Shown: piece after piece, positions 7,852 through 16,072 of the stretch | Numbering within the stretch: the stretch's first letter is position 1 | Layout: each line of letters begins with the position of its first letter | Origin: Kitasatospora sp. GP82 | GTDB taxonomy: Bacteria; Actinomycetota; Actinomycetes; Streptomycetales; Streptomycetaceae | Assembly (NCBI RefSeq): GCF_029892105.1 | Contig: NZ_JARZAJ010000001.1 | Span: forward strand, 186,001-250,000 | DNA: 64,000 bases | Direction: 5' to 3' | Notes under the pieces: generated by a model | What the model saw: the letters and a program-made list of their open reading frames with translations, nothing else | Told to the model about the DNA's origin: nothing | Database searches by the model: none | Position numbers and translations under genes: made by a program

Positions 7852-8922
7852 ATGAGCAGCCCTCACCCGTCTCTGGATCTGACCCTCGACGGCGGCGCAC
7901 TGACCGCCAGGCTCGTCGACTTCCCCTCCGTCAGCGGCGACGAGCAGGCGCTCGCCGACGCGGTCGAGAGCGCACTGCGGGCCTACCCCCACCTCGCGGT
8001 CGACCGCCACGGCAACAACATCGTTGCCCGTACCAACCTCGGTCGTGCCGAACGGGTGCTGCTGGCAGGCCACTTGGACACCGTGCCGATCGCCGACAAC
8101 CTCCCCTCCCGGGTCGAGGGCGACCTGCTCTACGGATGCGGCACCTCGGACATGAAGTCGGGTGTCGCCGTGCAGCTGCGCCTGGCGGCCTCGCTCACCG
8201 AGCCGAACCGCGACCTCACCTACGTCTTCTACGACTGCGAGGAGATCGAGGCCTCCCGCAACGGCCTCGGCCACCTGGCCAAGGAGCACCCCGACTGGCT
8301 GGCCGGCGACTTCGCGGTCCTGATGGAGCCCAGCGACGCCGTGGTCGAGGGCGGCTGCCAGGGCACCCTGCGGGCCCAGATCAGGCTCACCGGCACCCGC
8401 GCCCACTCCGCCCGCAGCTGGCTCGGCGACAACGCCATCCACCACGCCGCCGAGGTGCTCGGCCGGCTCGCCGCCTACCAGCCGCAGCGGGTGGAGATCG
8501 ACGGTCTGGAGTACCGCGAGGGCCTCAACGCGGTACGGATCGACGGCGGGGTGGCCGGCAACGTCATCCCCGACGAGTGCGTGGTGACCGTCAACTTCCG
8601 CTATGCGCCGAACCGTAGCCTTCAGAACGCGGAGGCACACGTCCGCGAGGTCTTCGCCGGGTACGAGGTCACCGTCACCGACCACGCCCCGGGCGCGCTT
8701 CCCGGCCTCGCCCAGCCCGCCGCGCAGGCATTCCTGGCGGCGACCGGCGGCCAGGCACGCGCCAAGTTCGGCTGGACGGACGTGGCCCGGTTCAGCGGGC
8801 TCGGCGTACCCGCGGTCAACTACGGCCCCGGCGACCCCAACCTCGCCCACAAGCGCGAGGAGCACTGCTCGCTCAGCGCGATCGCCGAGTGCGAGGAACG
8901 CCTGAGGGCCTGGCTCGGCTGA
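7852..8922 (+). CDS. dapE: Succinyl-diaminopimelate desuccinylase
   Basis: Zinc-dependent M20-family amidohydrolase of 356 residues that removes succinate from N-succinyl-LL-DAP, the step after DapC in the lysine/peptidoglycan pathway. Metal and catalytic motifs are visible in order: [14 protein letters not shown] (His/Asp), [11 protein letters not shown] (bridging Asp), [12 protein letters not shown] (catalytic Glu-Glu), [17 protein letters not shown], and near the C-terminus [18 protein letters not shown] with the last His ligand. The length and the ARTNL...[11 protein letters not shown] layout fit the actinobacterial DapE group. Translation appears leaderless. In M. tuberculosis dapE is likewise followed by a LOG-type gene, as here. 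Confidence 0.95.
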   Translation: MSSPHPSLDLTLDGGALTARLVDFPSVSGDEQALADAVESALRAYPHLAVDRHGNNIVARTNLGRAERVLLAGHLDTVPIADNLPSRVEGDLLYGCGTSDMKSGVAVQLRLAASLTEPNRDLTYVFYDCEEIEASRNGLGHLAKEHPDWLAGDFAVLMEPSDAVVEGGCQGTLRAQIRLTGTRAHSARSWLGDNAIHHAAEVLGRLAAYQPQRVEIDGLEYREGLNAVRIDGGVAGNVIPDECVVTVNFRYAPNRSLQNAEAHVREVFAGYEVTVTDHAPGALPGLAQPAAQAFLAATGGQARAKFGWTDVARFSGLGVPAVNYGPGDPNLAHKREEHCSLSAIAECEERLRAWLG

Positions 8923-9013
8923 GTCCGACGCCCCTTTTCCCGCAGCCTCGAAGGCACCTTGCGTTCGCCCGCCGTTCCCGGAAAAGCCGGAGCGGCGGGC
9001 GTAGGGTTTCGAC

Positions 9014-9823
9014 ATGACAGGCACTGGAGAGGAAAAGCACTACGGGCACGGTCCCGAGCGGGCCGACGCGCCCGAGCGGAAGAAGTCCTGGCCGGAGAAG
9101 CAGAAGGGCCCGGTGCTGCTGCGCCGCGACCAGGTCGGTACGGGGACGACGGACCAGCGGCTGCTGGACACCACCGGCCCGACCGACTGGCTGCACACCG
9201 ACCCGTGGCGGGTCTGGCGGATCACCTCCGAGTTCGTCGAGGGCTTCGGTGCGCTGGCCGAACTCCCGGCCGCTATCAGCGTGTTCGGCTCGGCCCGGAC
9301 AGCCGTCGACTCGCCCGAGTACGCGGCGGGAGTGACGATCGGCCGGGCGCTCGCCCAGGCCGGCTACGCGGTGATCACCGGCGGCGGGCCGGGCGCGATG
9401 GAGGCCGCCAACCGGGGTGCCTCGGACGCGGGCGGACTGAGCGTCGGCCTCGGCATCGAGCTGCCTTTCGAGCAGGGGCTCAACGAGTTCGTCGATCTCG
9501 GCCTGAACTTCCGCTACTTCTTCGTCCGCAAGACGATGTTCGTCAAGTACGCCCAGGGGTTCGTGGTGCTGCCCGGCGGACTCGGCACCCTGGACGAGCT
9601 GTTCGAGGCCCTGACGCTCGTCCAGACCAAGAAGGTGACCCGCTTCCCGGTGATCCTCTTCGGCAGCGCCTACTGGGGCGGCCTGGTCGACTGGCTGAAG
9701 AACACCCTGGTCGCGGAGAAGAAGGCGTCCCCGCAGGACCTGGAGCTGTTCCACGTCACCGACGACGTGGACGAGGTGCTGGAGATCCTCGCGGACAGCC
9801 GCCGTCCCAACGGGGACATCTGA
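9014..9823 (+). CDS. LOG-family (TIGR00730) nucleotide phosphoribohydrolase
   Basis: Protein of 269 residues of the LONELY GUY/lysine-decarboxylase-like family. Members split the N-glycosidic bond of (cytokinin) nucleoside 5'-monophosphates, releasing free base and ribose 5-phosphate. The diagnostic motif PGGLGTLDELFEAL lies at about residues 190-203, with the nucleotide loop VITGGGPGAMEAANRGA upstream. A charged N-terminal extension of ~60 residues (EKHYGHGPERADAPERKKSW) is characteristic of actinobacterial members. The old name lysine decarboxylase is not supported. The ATG has TAGGGT 6 nt upstream and no ribosome binding site, so it is probably leaderless. It faces the folP-like gene. Confidence 0.9.
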   Translation: MTGTGEEKHYGHGPERADAPERKKSWPEKQKGPVLLRRDQVGTGTTDQRLLDTTGPTDWLHTDPWRVWRITSEFVEGFGALAELPAAISVFGSARTAVDSPEYAAGVTIGRALAQAGYAVITGGGPGAMEAANRGASDAGGLSVGLGIELPFEQGLNEFVDLGLNFRYFFVRKTMFVKYAQGFVVLPGGLGTLDELFEALTLVQTKKVTRFPVILFGSAYWGGLVDWLKNTLVAEKKASPQDLELFHVTDDVDEVLEILADSRRPNGDI

Positions 9824-9861
9824 GCCCCGCACCCCTGGAGGCTCTCCCTCGCTCCCGGGGC

Positions 9862-10725
9862 CTACGCCAGTCCTCGGCGGGCCACCGCCGGGGGCCTGGT
9901 GCCCCGGATCGAGGCGACCATGTCCAGCACCTGCCGGGTCTCCGCCACCTGGTGCACCCGGTAGACCTGGGCGCCCAGCCAGGCCGAGACGGCGGTGGTC
10001 GCCAGGGTGCCCAACAGCCGCTCGTTGACCGGCATGTCGAGCGTCTCGCCGACGAAGTCCTTGTTGGAGAGCGAGACCAGTACCGGGAAGCCGGTCGCGG
10101 TCATCTCGGGGAGGCGGCGGGTGGCCTCCAGCGAGTGCCGGGTGTTCTTGCCGAAGTCGTGGCCCGGGTCGATGATCAGCCCGTCCCGGCGCACGCCGAG
10201 CTCCAGGGCCCGCTCGGCCAGTCCGACGGTGACCCGCAGGATGTCCGCCATCACGTCCTCGTACCCGATCCGGTGCGGCCGGGTACGCGGCTCGGCGCCG
10301 CCCGCATGGGTGCAGACAAGACCGACGTCGTACCGGGCGGCGACCTCGGCCAGCTTCGGATCCGCCCCGCCCCAGGCGTCGTTGAGCAGGTCTGCCCCGA
10401 CCTCGCAGACCGCCTCGCCGACCTCGTGCCGCCAGGTGTCCACGCTGATCACGGCCTGCGGGTGGCGCCTGCGCAGCTCGGCCACGAACGGGACGGTGCG
10501 GCGCAGCTCCTCCTCGACCGTGACCTCCTCGCCGGGGCCGGCCTTCACCCCGCCGATGTCCAGGATCGCCGCGCCGTCCGCCATCGCCCTGTCGGCGGCG
10601 GCGAAGGCGGCCTCGTCGGCGAAGGTCGCGCCGCGGTCGAAGAAGGAGTCCGGGGTGCGGTTGACGATGGCCATGATCACCAGCTCGTCCTCGCCGAACT
10701 CACGCGGGCCAAGGCGCAGTGACAC
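9862..10725 (-). CDS. Dihydropteroate synthase family protein, FolP2-like
   Basis: TIM-barrel protein of 287 residues of the DHPS family. It shows the N-terminal VMAIVNRTPDSFFDRGATF, the pterin loop GAAILDIGGVKAGPGEE, SVDTWRHEVGEA, DAWGG, and a final RVHQVAETRQVLDM with the conserved Arg/His. The second motif in typical FolP reads DIGGEST-RPG, whereas here it is DIGGVKAGPG. The gene neighbourhood (dapE, LOG, then a DivIVA-like protein and tag) is that of mycobacterial folP2, a paralogue reported to lack DHPS activity. I therefore do not assign folate synthesis with certainty. The GTG at 10725 is preceded by GGAGGAG at good spacing. The upstream in-frame GTG overlaps that site. Confidence 0.85.
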   Translation of the reverse strand: MSLRLGPREFGEDELVIMAIVNRTPDSFFDRGATFADEAAFAAADRAMADGAAILDIGGVKAGPGEEVTVEEELRRTVPFVAELRRRHPQAVISVDTWRHEVGEAVCEVGADLLNDAWGGADPKLAEVAARYDVGLVCTHAGGAEPRTRPHRIGYEDVMADILRVTVGLAERALELGVRRDGLIIDPGHDFGKNTRHSLEATRRLPEMTATGFPVLVSLSNKDFVGETLDMPVNERLLGTLATTAVSAWLGAQVYRVHQVAETRQVLDMVASIRGTRPPAVARRGLA

Positions 10726-10832
10726 CGGTATCTCCTCCACAGCTCACCCGGGTGCGATGATGGGCCCCGGCCTACTCAGGGACCATGATCCCACCTGTTT
10801 CCAAGGCAGGCCGGGAGTCTGGAGGACAGCTC

Positions 10833-11258
10833 GTGTTCTGGGTGATCGTGGCGGCGATGGCCGTAGTGGTCGGCGGCGCTGCCCTGGTGGCGCTCGGCGG
10901 CGGTGGCAGTCTGCCGGAGGCGGTGCACGACCGGATCGCCGCCCGGCTGCCGCAGGACCGTCCGCTCAGCCGCCACGACGTGGACGAGATCCGGCTGCCG
11001 ATGGCCCTGCGCGGCTACCGGATGGACGAGGTGGACGACGTCCTGGACCGCCTCGGTGCCGAACTGGCCTACCGGGACTCGCGGATCGCCGAGCTGGAGG
11101 CGGCCGCAGCGGTGGCGGGTTCGGTGGAGGCGGCGGGGCCGAAGGGCGAGGAGCCGCTGCCGGGCCTGGAGGACTTCGCCAAGGTGGTCGGGAAGCCGGC
11201 CGCTGCCGGTGAGGCGAGCGCCGCCGAGCAGGACGCCGCCGAGAAGAGCGAGAAGTGA
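10833..11258 (+). CDS. DivIVA-domain membrane protein
   Basis: Small protein of 141 residues. It has one N-terminal transmembrane helix (FWVIVAAMAVVVGGAALVAL) followed by a short DivIVA/SepF-like motif, LPMALRGYRMDEVDDVLDRLGAELAY, then a coiled segment and an acidic/Ala-rich C-terminus. The FRGY/LRGY-plus-DEVD motif is the lipid- or polarity-associated segment of DivIVA proteins, so a peripheral membrane or septum-linked role is likely. GTG at 10833 is chosen because GGAGG is 8 nt upstream and the helix then begins immediately. An upstream ATG at 10785 has no ribosome binding site. The stop overlaps the tag start by 4 nt (GTGA), so the two are translationally coupled. Confidence 0.85.
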   Translation: MFWVIVAAMAVVVGGAALVALGGGGSLPEAVHDRIAARLPQDRPLSRHDVDEIRLPMALRGYRMDEVDDVLDRLGAELAYRDSRIAELEAAAAVAGSVEAAGPKGEEPLPGLEDFAKVVGKPAAAGEASAAEQDAAEKSEK

Positions 11259-11839
11259 GCGGCGCCGTCCTCGGACCCGACGGGCTGCTCCGCTGCGGCT
11301 GGGGCCTGTCGTCCGAGGACTACCGGGACTACCACGACACCGAGTGGGGCCGCCCGGTGCACGGTGACGACGCCCTGTTCGAGCGGATCTCGCTGGAGGC
11401 CTTCCAGTCCGGGCTCTCCTGGATCACCATCCTGCGCCGTCGGGAGGGCTTCCGGGCGGCCTTCGCGGGCTTCCGGGCCGCCGCGGTGGCCGAGTTCGGC
11501 CCCTCCGACGTCGAGCGGCTGCTCCAGGACCCGGGCATCATCCGCAACCGGGCCAAGATCGAGGCGACCATCGCCAACGCCCGTGCGGCGCTGGCGCTCG
11601 GCGCGGGCGGCCTGGACGAGCTGATCTGGCGCCACACCGGTGACCCGGACCGGCCGGCCCCTCGCTCGATGGAGGAAGTCCCGGCCGTCACGCCCGAGTC
11701 CACGGCGCTGGCCAAGGAACTCAAGAAGAACGGCTTCCGCTTCGTCGGCCCCACCACGGCATACGCGCTGATGCAGGCCTGCGGCCTGGTGAACGACCAC
11801 CTGGCGGACTGCCACGCCCGAGCCCACCGGGCCGACTGA
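11255..11839 (+). CDS. tag: DNA-3-methyladenine glycosylase I
   Basis: Base-excision repair enzyme of 194 residues that removes 3-methyladenine from alkylated DNA. The zinc-binding snap matches the E. coli Tag pattern: C14 (LLRCGW), H27 (RDYHDTEW), and H182 and C186 near the C-terminus (NDHLADCH). The substrate pocket motifs FERISLEAFQSGLSW and the helix IRNRAKIEATIANARA are present. It overlaps the DivIVA-like gene by 4 nt, the same partner as M. tuberculosis tagA (Rv1209-Rv1210). A long inverted repeat begins 57 bp after the stop and probably ends transcription. Confidence 0.96.
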   Translation: MSGAVLGPDGLLRCGWGLSSEDYRDYHDTEWGRPVHGDDALFERISLEAFQSGLSWITILRRREGFRAAFAGFRAAAVAEFGPSDVERLLQDPGIIRNRAKIEATIANARAALALGAGGLDELIWRHTGDPDRPAPRSMEEVPAVTPESTALAKELKKNGFRFVGPTTAYALMQACGLVNDHLADCHARAHRAD

Positions 11840-11895
11840 CCACGCTCGCGGTGGCCCTTCAACTGCGGCCTTCTCCGCCGGCGTGAGCTGATGGT

Positions 11896-12010
11896 TTTTC
11901 AGGGGCGCGGGGGGTCTGCTTGATCAACTGCGTGCGCGACCAGCCCGCTACGGAGGTGCACGGTTGTTCGCGCACGCAGTTGATCAAGCAGACCCTCGCG
12001 CCCCTGAAAA
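11896..12010. repeat. Long inverted repeat of the dispersed AGGGGCGCGGGG family (likely terminator)
   Basis: Two ~43-nt arms (11896-11938 and 11968-12010) are almost perfect inverted copies. Each starts with TTTTCAGGGGCGCG and includes a CTTGATCAACTGCGTGCGCGA segment, around a 29-nt centre. It sits between the convergent tag and enoyl-CoA hydratase genes. Related sequence is found at 51729-51835, and shorter members at 5482, 17629, 24876 and 47046. Confidence 0.9.
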
Positions 12011-12068
12011 CCAGCGCTGGGCCCGCGCCTCGGAAATGCCGGCGCAGAGCTGGCGCCCCGGAGGGGGC

Positions 12069-12869
12069 CTAGCGGCCCAGGTAGACGGGCTGCTCCTTGG
12101 CGAGGAAGGCGCGGACGGCGATGCGGTGGTCCTCGCTGGCGCCGGCCAGGGTCTGGAGCTCGTCCTCCTTGTCGAGCAGTTCGCTGAGCGAGTGCGAGGC
12201 GCCGTACGCCAGCGACTCCTTGATCGCTCCGTAGGCGACGGTCGGGCCCTCGGCCAGCCGCTTGGCGAACTCCCGTGCGGTCTCGGCGAGTTCGGCGGCG
12301 GGGACGACCTGGGTGGCCAGGCCGAGGCGCAGTGCCTCCTCGGCCTTGACCGTCCTGGGCAGCATCAGGAGCTCGGTGGCCCTGGCGTGTCCGACCAGCC
12401 GGGGCAGGGTCCAGGAAGCGCCCGAGTCGGCGGTCAGCGCGACTCCGGCGAAGGAGGTGTTGAACCCGGCGGTGTCGGCGACGATCCGGAAGTCGCAGGC
12501 GAAGGCCAGCGAGGCGCCCGCGCCCGCCGCCACCCCGCCGACCGCGGCCACGGTCGGCTTGTGCATCCCGGCCAGCGCCCGGACCAGCGGGTTGTAGTGC
12601 TCGGTGACGGTCCGCAGGGCACCCTCGCCGGTCTCCTCCTGCCGCTTGAGCAGTCCCAGGTGCTCCTTGAGGTCCTGTCCGACGCAGAACGCCTTCCCGC
12701 CCGCGCCGGTGAGCAGCACCGCCCGGACCGCGCTGTCCTCGGCGGCGGCGGTCACGGTGTCGCGCAGCGCCACCTTGGTGGTCACGTCCAGGGCGTTCAT
12801 CGCGTCCGGGCGGTTGATGGTGATGACGGCGAGGCCGCCGTCGAGCTCGTACAGCACGGAGTCGGACAT
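12069..12869 (-). CDS. Enoyl-CoA hydratase/isomerase family protein
   Basis: Crotonase-fold protein of 266 residues acting on acyl-CoA thioesters, probably in fatty-acid or aromatic-acid degradation. Features are the N-terminal VITINRPDAMNALD, the first oxyanion-hole loop GAGGKAFCVGQDLKEHL, and the second oxyanion segment VAAVGGVAAGAGASLAFACDFRI. Further on are the ALTADSGASWTLPRLVGHARA segment and EALRLGLATQVV. The catalytic Glu pair of true hydratases is not clearly both present: the second site holds Asp/Ser (TADSGAS). PaaG-type isomerase or another crotonase chemistry is therefore also possible. It is a single-gene unit with no pathway neighbours. Confidence 0.9.
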   Translation of the reverse strand: MSDSVLYELDGGLAVITINRPDAMNALDVTTKVALRDTVTAAAEDSAVRAVLLTGAGGKAFCVGQDLKEHLGLLKRQEETGEGALRTVTEHYNPLVRALAGMHKPTVAAVGGVAAGAGASLAFACDFRIVADTAGFNTSFAGVALTADSGASWTLPRLVGHARATELLMLPRTVKAEEALRLGLATQVVPAAELAETAREFAKRLAEGPTVAYGAIKESLAYGASHSLSELLDKEDELQTLAGASEDHRIAVRAFLAKEQPVYLGR

Positions 12870-13048
12870 GGGCGGGGCTCCCCGGATCTCAGTGGGTGGG
12901 ACGGTGTCAGCATGCCCGAGGCGACGGCCCGCCGGGGAGTGTGAGGTGCGGCACCTTTTCGGGGCGGGTGAAGTACCTCCCTGATGAGGCTTCTGGCAGC
13001 TAATGCACGGTTCAGACGGGTGTGGTCGGGCTTGCGGAGAGAGTGATG

Positions 13049-13079
13049 TTGGTCATCGGGCCGTCGCATGCGGGATAAT
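13049..13079 (+). promoter_or_regulatory. Candidate vegetative promoter for the DUF3117 gene
   Basis: TTGGTC at 13049-13054 and GATAAT at 13074-13079 are separated by 19 bp. GATAAT is unusually close to the -10 consensus for this genome. The predicted leader to the ATG at 13161 is about 75 nt. Confidence 0.55.
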
Positions 13080-13160
13080 GGCTTCCGATCAATGCGTTCG
13101 ATACCGGCGGTGGACGGACTGCCGGTGCGTAGCTGAGCGGTTGCAGGAAGGGGAACGAGC

Positions 13161-13328
13161 ATGGCGGCCATGAAGCCGCGGACGGGTGACGGCCCGCTCG
13201 AGGTCACCAAAGAGGGGCGGGGCATCATCATGCGAGTTCCGCTCGAAGGCGGCGGACGCCTCGTGGTGGAGCTCACGCCCGATGAGGCCGATGCCCTGGG
13301 CGAGGCCCTGAAGAAGGCCTGCGGCTGA
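13161..13328 (+). CDS. DUF3117 family small protein
   Basis: Conserved actinobacterial protein of only 55 residues, beginning MAAMKPRTGDGPLEVTKEGR and ending with LVVELTPDEADALGEALKKACG. It is a compact beta-hairpin plus helix layout. The start has GGAAGGGGA upstream. A strong promoter-like sequence precedes it and a terminator follows, so it is a stand-alone, probably highly expressed gene. M. tuberculosis has the same family immediately after tagA (Rv1211). No function is known. Its extreme conservation and expression signals suggest a housekeeping or nucleic-acid-related role, but that is inference. Confidence 0.95.
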   Translation: MAAMKPRTGDGPLEVTKEGRGIIMRVPLEGGGRLVVELTPDEADALGEALKKACG

Positions 13329-13363
13329 CGCAGCGGGTGCTCCCCTCATCTCCCGGAGATGAT

Positions 13364-13407
13364 GCGCACAGAGCCCGGGTCCGGATCGTCGGACCCGGGT
13401 TCTGCGC
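13364..13407. terminator. Terminator shared by the DUF3117 and O-methyltransferase genes
   Basis: A stem of AGAGCCCGGGTCCG (13370-13383) pairs with 13390-13403 around a 6-nt loop with one G-T pair. Flanking GCGCA/TGCGC extends it. It lies between convergent genes. Confidence 0.85.
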
Positions 13408-13441
13408 TGCGCAAGGGAGTTGACCCGGCCGCTGAGGGTGC

Positions 13442-14014
13442 TCAGCGTTTGACGGCGCACAGCAGGCCGTCGCTCACCGGCAGCAGCGCGGGCAGCAACA
13501 GGTCGCTCTCACGGATGTCGCGGACCAGCTCGCGGACCGCGTCGGTCTGCGGGTCGCCGTGGTCGGGCTCGGCCAGCCGGCCCTCCTGGAACACGCCCTC
13601 GAAGCAGACCATCCCGCCGGGTCTGAGCAGTCGTAGGGACTCTGCCAGGTACTCCTGCGACTCGGCCGGGTCGCCGTCGCAGAACACCAGGTCGTACTGG
13701 CCGTCGGCGAGCCGGGGCAGCACCTCCAGCGCCCGTCCGGGTATGAAGCGCGAGCGGTTGGAGGCGAAGCCCGCCGCGTGGTACGCCTCACGGGCGAGCT
13801 GCTGGCGGACGGGCTCGGCGTCCACCGTGGTGAGTACGCCGTCGGCGCGCATGCCGCGCAGCAGGTAGAGGCCGGAGACGCCGGTTCCGGTGCCGATCTC
13901 GGCCACCGCCTTGGCGTCCAGCGCGGCCGCGAGCAGCCGCAGACAGGCGCCGCCGCTCGGTCCGATCGCGCGGATTCCGGTCCTGGCGGACTGCGCTCGC
14001 GCGTAGGTCAGCAC
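13442..14014 (-). CDS. Class I SAM-dependent O-methyltransferase (start uncertain)
   Basis: Methyltransferase of the catechol/caffeoyl-CoA O-methyltransferase type. It carries the SAM motif I VAEIGTGTGVSGLYLL, the acidic VDAEP, the Asp-rich metal region YDLVFCDGDP, and LRPGGMVCFEGVF. From GTG at 14014 it has 190 residues. The conserved family N-terminus ([22 protein letters not shown]) appears to be encoded just upstream in the same open frame, where no ATG, GTG or TTG is available. AAAGAGG stands 5 nt before an ATC codon at 14072-14074, so the real protein may be about 210 residues with a very rare start. It is divergent from the ECF sigma gene, as Rv1220c is from sigE in M. tuberculosis. 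The substrate is unknown. Confidence 0.88.
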   Translation of the reverse strand: MLTYARAQSARTGIRAIGPSGGACLRLLAAALDAKAVAEIGTGTGVSGLYLLRGMRADGVLTTVDAEPVRQQLAREAYHAAGFASNRSRFIPGRALEVLPRLADGQYDLVFCDGDPAESQEYLAESLRLLRPGGMVCFEGVFQEGRLAEPDHGDPQTDAVRELVRDIRESDLLLPALLPVSDGLLCAVKR

Positions 14015-14156
14015 CGCGTCCTCGCCGATGTAGGTGTCGGCGAGAGCCGCATGAGCGGGCCCGAACTCGGTGATGGCTGCCTCTTTCGGAGCGCCGGCTG
14101 TCGGCCTGGTGGCGGCCGGATGTCGATATTTCCTGCCACAGATTACTGGCCGACCG

Positions 14157-14182
14157 GGAACCGCGTTCGATGACCGGCCGTT
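14157..14182 (+). promoter_or_regulatory. Candidate ECF (SigE-type) autoregulatory promoter
   Basis: GGAAC at 14157-14161, a 17-bp spacer and CGTT at 14179-14182 match the GGAAC-N16/17-CGTT class read by SigE-type sigma factors. It points at the sigE-like gene with a leader of about 70 nt. Confidence 0.65.
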
Positions 14183-14261
14183 GATCCCTGAGGAACGGGC
14201 GGTCGGCCCGGGTACCGACCCGGTCGAGCACTTTTATCCAGATCTGACGGGTGAGGTGGAT

Positions 14262-15092
14262 ATGGTGGTGGCCCTGCTGGGCAGAAGAGCCGACCGAGGA
14301 GGTGTGGCCGAGGGCGACGTCCCTGTGCAGCGGCATCCCCGCGGCACCGCGTCGGCCCGTACGCCGAAGCCCGTGATGAACCAGCCTGCGCACTCTCCCC
14401 TGGACAAGTCGACCGCAGCCGACACCGCGATGGCCGAGGCCCCCGCCAAGCTCGCGACCTTCGCCGAGGGCCCGGACGCGCAGACCTGGACTCCGCCCAC
14501 CTGGGAGGAGATCGTCGAGGCGCACAGCGCCAGGGTCTACCGGTTGGCCTACCGCCTGACGGGCAATCAGCACGACGCCGAGGACTTGACCCAGGAGGTC
14601 TTCGTCCGGGTCTTCCGCTCGCTCTCCACCTACAGCCCCGGCACCTTCGAGGGCTGGCTGCACCGGATCACCACCAACCTGTTCCTGGACACGGTGCGCC
14701 GCCGTCAGCGGATCCGCTTCGACGCACTCGGCGAGGACGCCGCCGAGCGCCTGGCCAGCCGTGAGCCGAGCCCGGCCCAGCACTTCAGCGACACCCACTT
14801 CGACGCCGACGTCCAGCACGCGCTGGACACCCTGGCTCCCGAGTTCCGTGCCGCCGTGGTCCTCTGCGACATCGAGGGCCTCTCGTACGAGGAGATCGCG
14901 GCCACCCTCGGGGTCAAGCTGGGCACCGTGCGCAGCCGGATCCACCGCGGCCGCTCGCACCTGCGGGCCGCGCTGAAGCACCGCGCCCCCGGCTCCGCCC
15001 CCGGGCGGGCCCGTCGCGGCGGTACGGCGGAGCCGGTGGCGGTCGGTGTCGAGTCGGGCCCCTCCGGTGGGAGTGAACGGGGGCGCTTGTGA
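14262..15092 (+). CDS. sigE: ECF RNA polymerase sigma factor, SigE-like
   Basis: Group 4 sigma factor of 276 residues that directs RNA polymerase to envelope-stress genes. Sigma-2 reads [28 protein letters not shown], followed by the [16 protein letters not shown] segment. Sigma-4 reads [27 protein letters not shown]...[18 protein letters not shown]. The last part is nearly identical to M. tuberculosis SigE. Here sigE means the mycobacterial-type gene, not the S. coelicolor cell-wall sigma factor of the same name. The ATG at 14262 follows GAGG and yields a length close to the mycobacterial protein, although the frame is open further upstream. The stop overlaps the anti-sigma start (GTGA), so synthesis of the pair is coupled. 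A matching GGAAC/CGTT promoter lies upstream. Confidence 0.92.
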   Translation: MVVALLGRRADRGGVAEGDVPVQRHPRGTASARTPKPVMNQPAHSPLDKSTAADTAMAEAPAKLATFAEGPDAQTWTPPTWEEIVEAHSARVYRLAYRLTGNQHDAEDLTQEVFVRVFRSLSTYSPGTFEGWLHRITTNLFLDTVRRRQRIRFDALGEDAAERLASREPSPAQHFSDTHFDADVQHALDTLAPEFRAAVVLCDIEGLSYEEIAATLGVKLGTVRSRIHRGRSHLRAALKHRAPGSAPGRARRGGTAEPVAVGVESGPSGGSERGRL

Positions 15093-16072
15093 GTGGCGCC
15101 AACCCTTCGGGGGCCGGCCGTTCCCCGGTCCCGGGTCCTGACCCGGCGGGCAGGCTCAGGCGCGGTACCGGCTGGGCCCAGCTCGGCCGTCGGGGCGAGC
15201 AGGAGCGCCGTGCGCCGGAGGGCGCCGAGCTGCGGGCTGTCGCGGTCAAGGCGGCCGAGCCGCCGGCCGAGGAGCACCACCTGGGCGACCGCCTCTCGGC
15301 CTTCCTGGACGGCGAGCTCGGCCATGACGCCCGTGAGCGCGTCCAGGCCCATCTGGCGACCTGTGCCGACTGCCTGGCCGAGGCGGACGAGGGCCGCGCG
15401 GTCAAGCAGCTGCTGACCAGGACGGTCACCCCCGCACCCTCTTCGATGCTGATGTCCCGTCTGCTGGCGGTCGCCGCACTGCCGGACGACGAGCCGGGCG
15501 CGGGGCCCGGTGCGGGATCGGGTACCGGCTCGGCCTCCGGCGAGGTGGCTGCGTCCGGGACGATAGGCGGCAGCCGGCTGACGGGCGGCTCGTTCGGGCG
15601 TGGTGCCGGTTCCTCGTTCGGCGGTGGGGCGCTCGGCGCCGGCACACCGCTGCCAGGGGTGGACCCGCGGGCTGGCCGCTCGGGCTTCCTGCGGCGCTCC
15701 CCGGCCGCTTCCGGGCTGCCGCAGCTGCCGGTGCCCGCTCCGCTGGCGGCCATGGTGGAGCCGGTGGTGGTCCGTCCGGTCCGAGGGCGCAGGTTCGTCT
15801 TCGCCGCGGCCGCCGGGGCGTTCTCGGTCGCGGCCGTCACCCTCGGCAGCGTGAGTGTCGTCCCCGGCGGCGACGGCGGCCAGCAGCACGGCAGTGCCGT
15901 CACCCCGGCCCGGGGTACGGGCGACCAGGTGCTCCCGATGACGGCGCAGCAGCCGGTGGACTTCTCGGTCTACCCGGTACGGGCGGCGCACGGCGCAGGT
16001 ACGGTCCCGCAGGCCCCGTACGGCGGTCAGTCGCAACTGACCTCGTCGTTCCGGCAGAACTATCCCCGTTAA
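15089..16072 (+). CDS. rseA: Zinc-finger anti-sigma factor, RseA-like
   Basis: Predicted membrane-anchored inhibitor of the upstream sigma factor (327 residues). A ZAS-type anti-sigma motif lies near residues 72-100: [17 protein letters not shown] followed by HLATCADC (H-x3-C-x2-C). Next comes a long Gly/Ser/Pro-rich linker, a basic stretch (RPVRGRRF) and one hydrophobic segment near residues 231-253 that could span the membrane. The C-terminal ~75 residues would then be outside. The protein is about twice as long as mycobacterial RseA, mainly because of the low-complexity linker. The start overlaps the sigma stop by 4 nt. The htrA protease gene expected next in M. tuberculosis is absent here. 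Confidence 0.88.
   Translation: MSGANPSGAGRSPVPGPDPAGRLRRGTGWAQLGRRGEQERRAPEGAELRAVAVKAAEPPAEEHHLGDRLSAFLDGELGHDARERVQAHLATCADCLAEADEGRAVKQLLTRTVTPAPSSMLMSRLLAVAALPDDEPGAGPGAGSGTGSASGEVAASGTIGGSRLTGGSFGRGAGSSFGGGALGAGTPLPGVDPRAGRSGFLRRSPAASGLPQLPVPAPLAAMVEPVVVRPVRGRRFVFAAAAGAFSVAAVTLGSVSVVPGGDGGQQHGSAVTPARGTGDQVLPMTAQQPVDFSVYPVRAAHGAGTVPQAPYGGQSQLTSSFRQNYPR

Noticed and set aside
9014-9823. Lysine decarboxylase function
   Set aside because: The PGGxGTxxE motif identifies a LOG-type phosphoribohydrolase. There is no PLP-binding decarboxylase domain.
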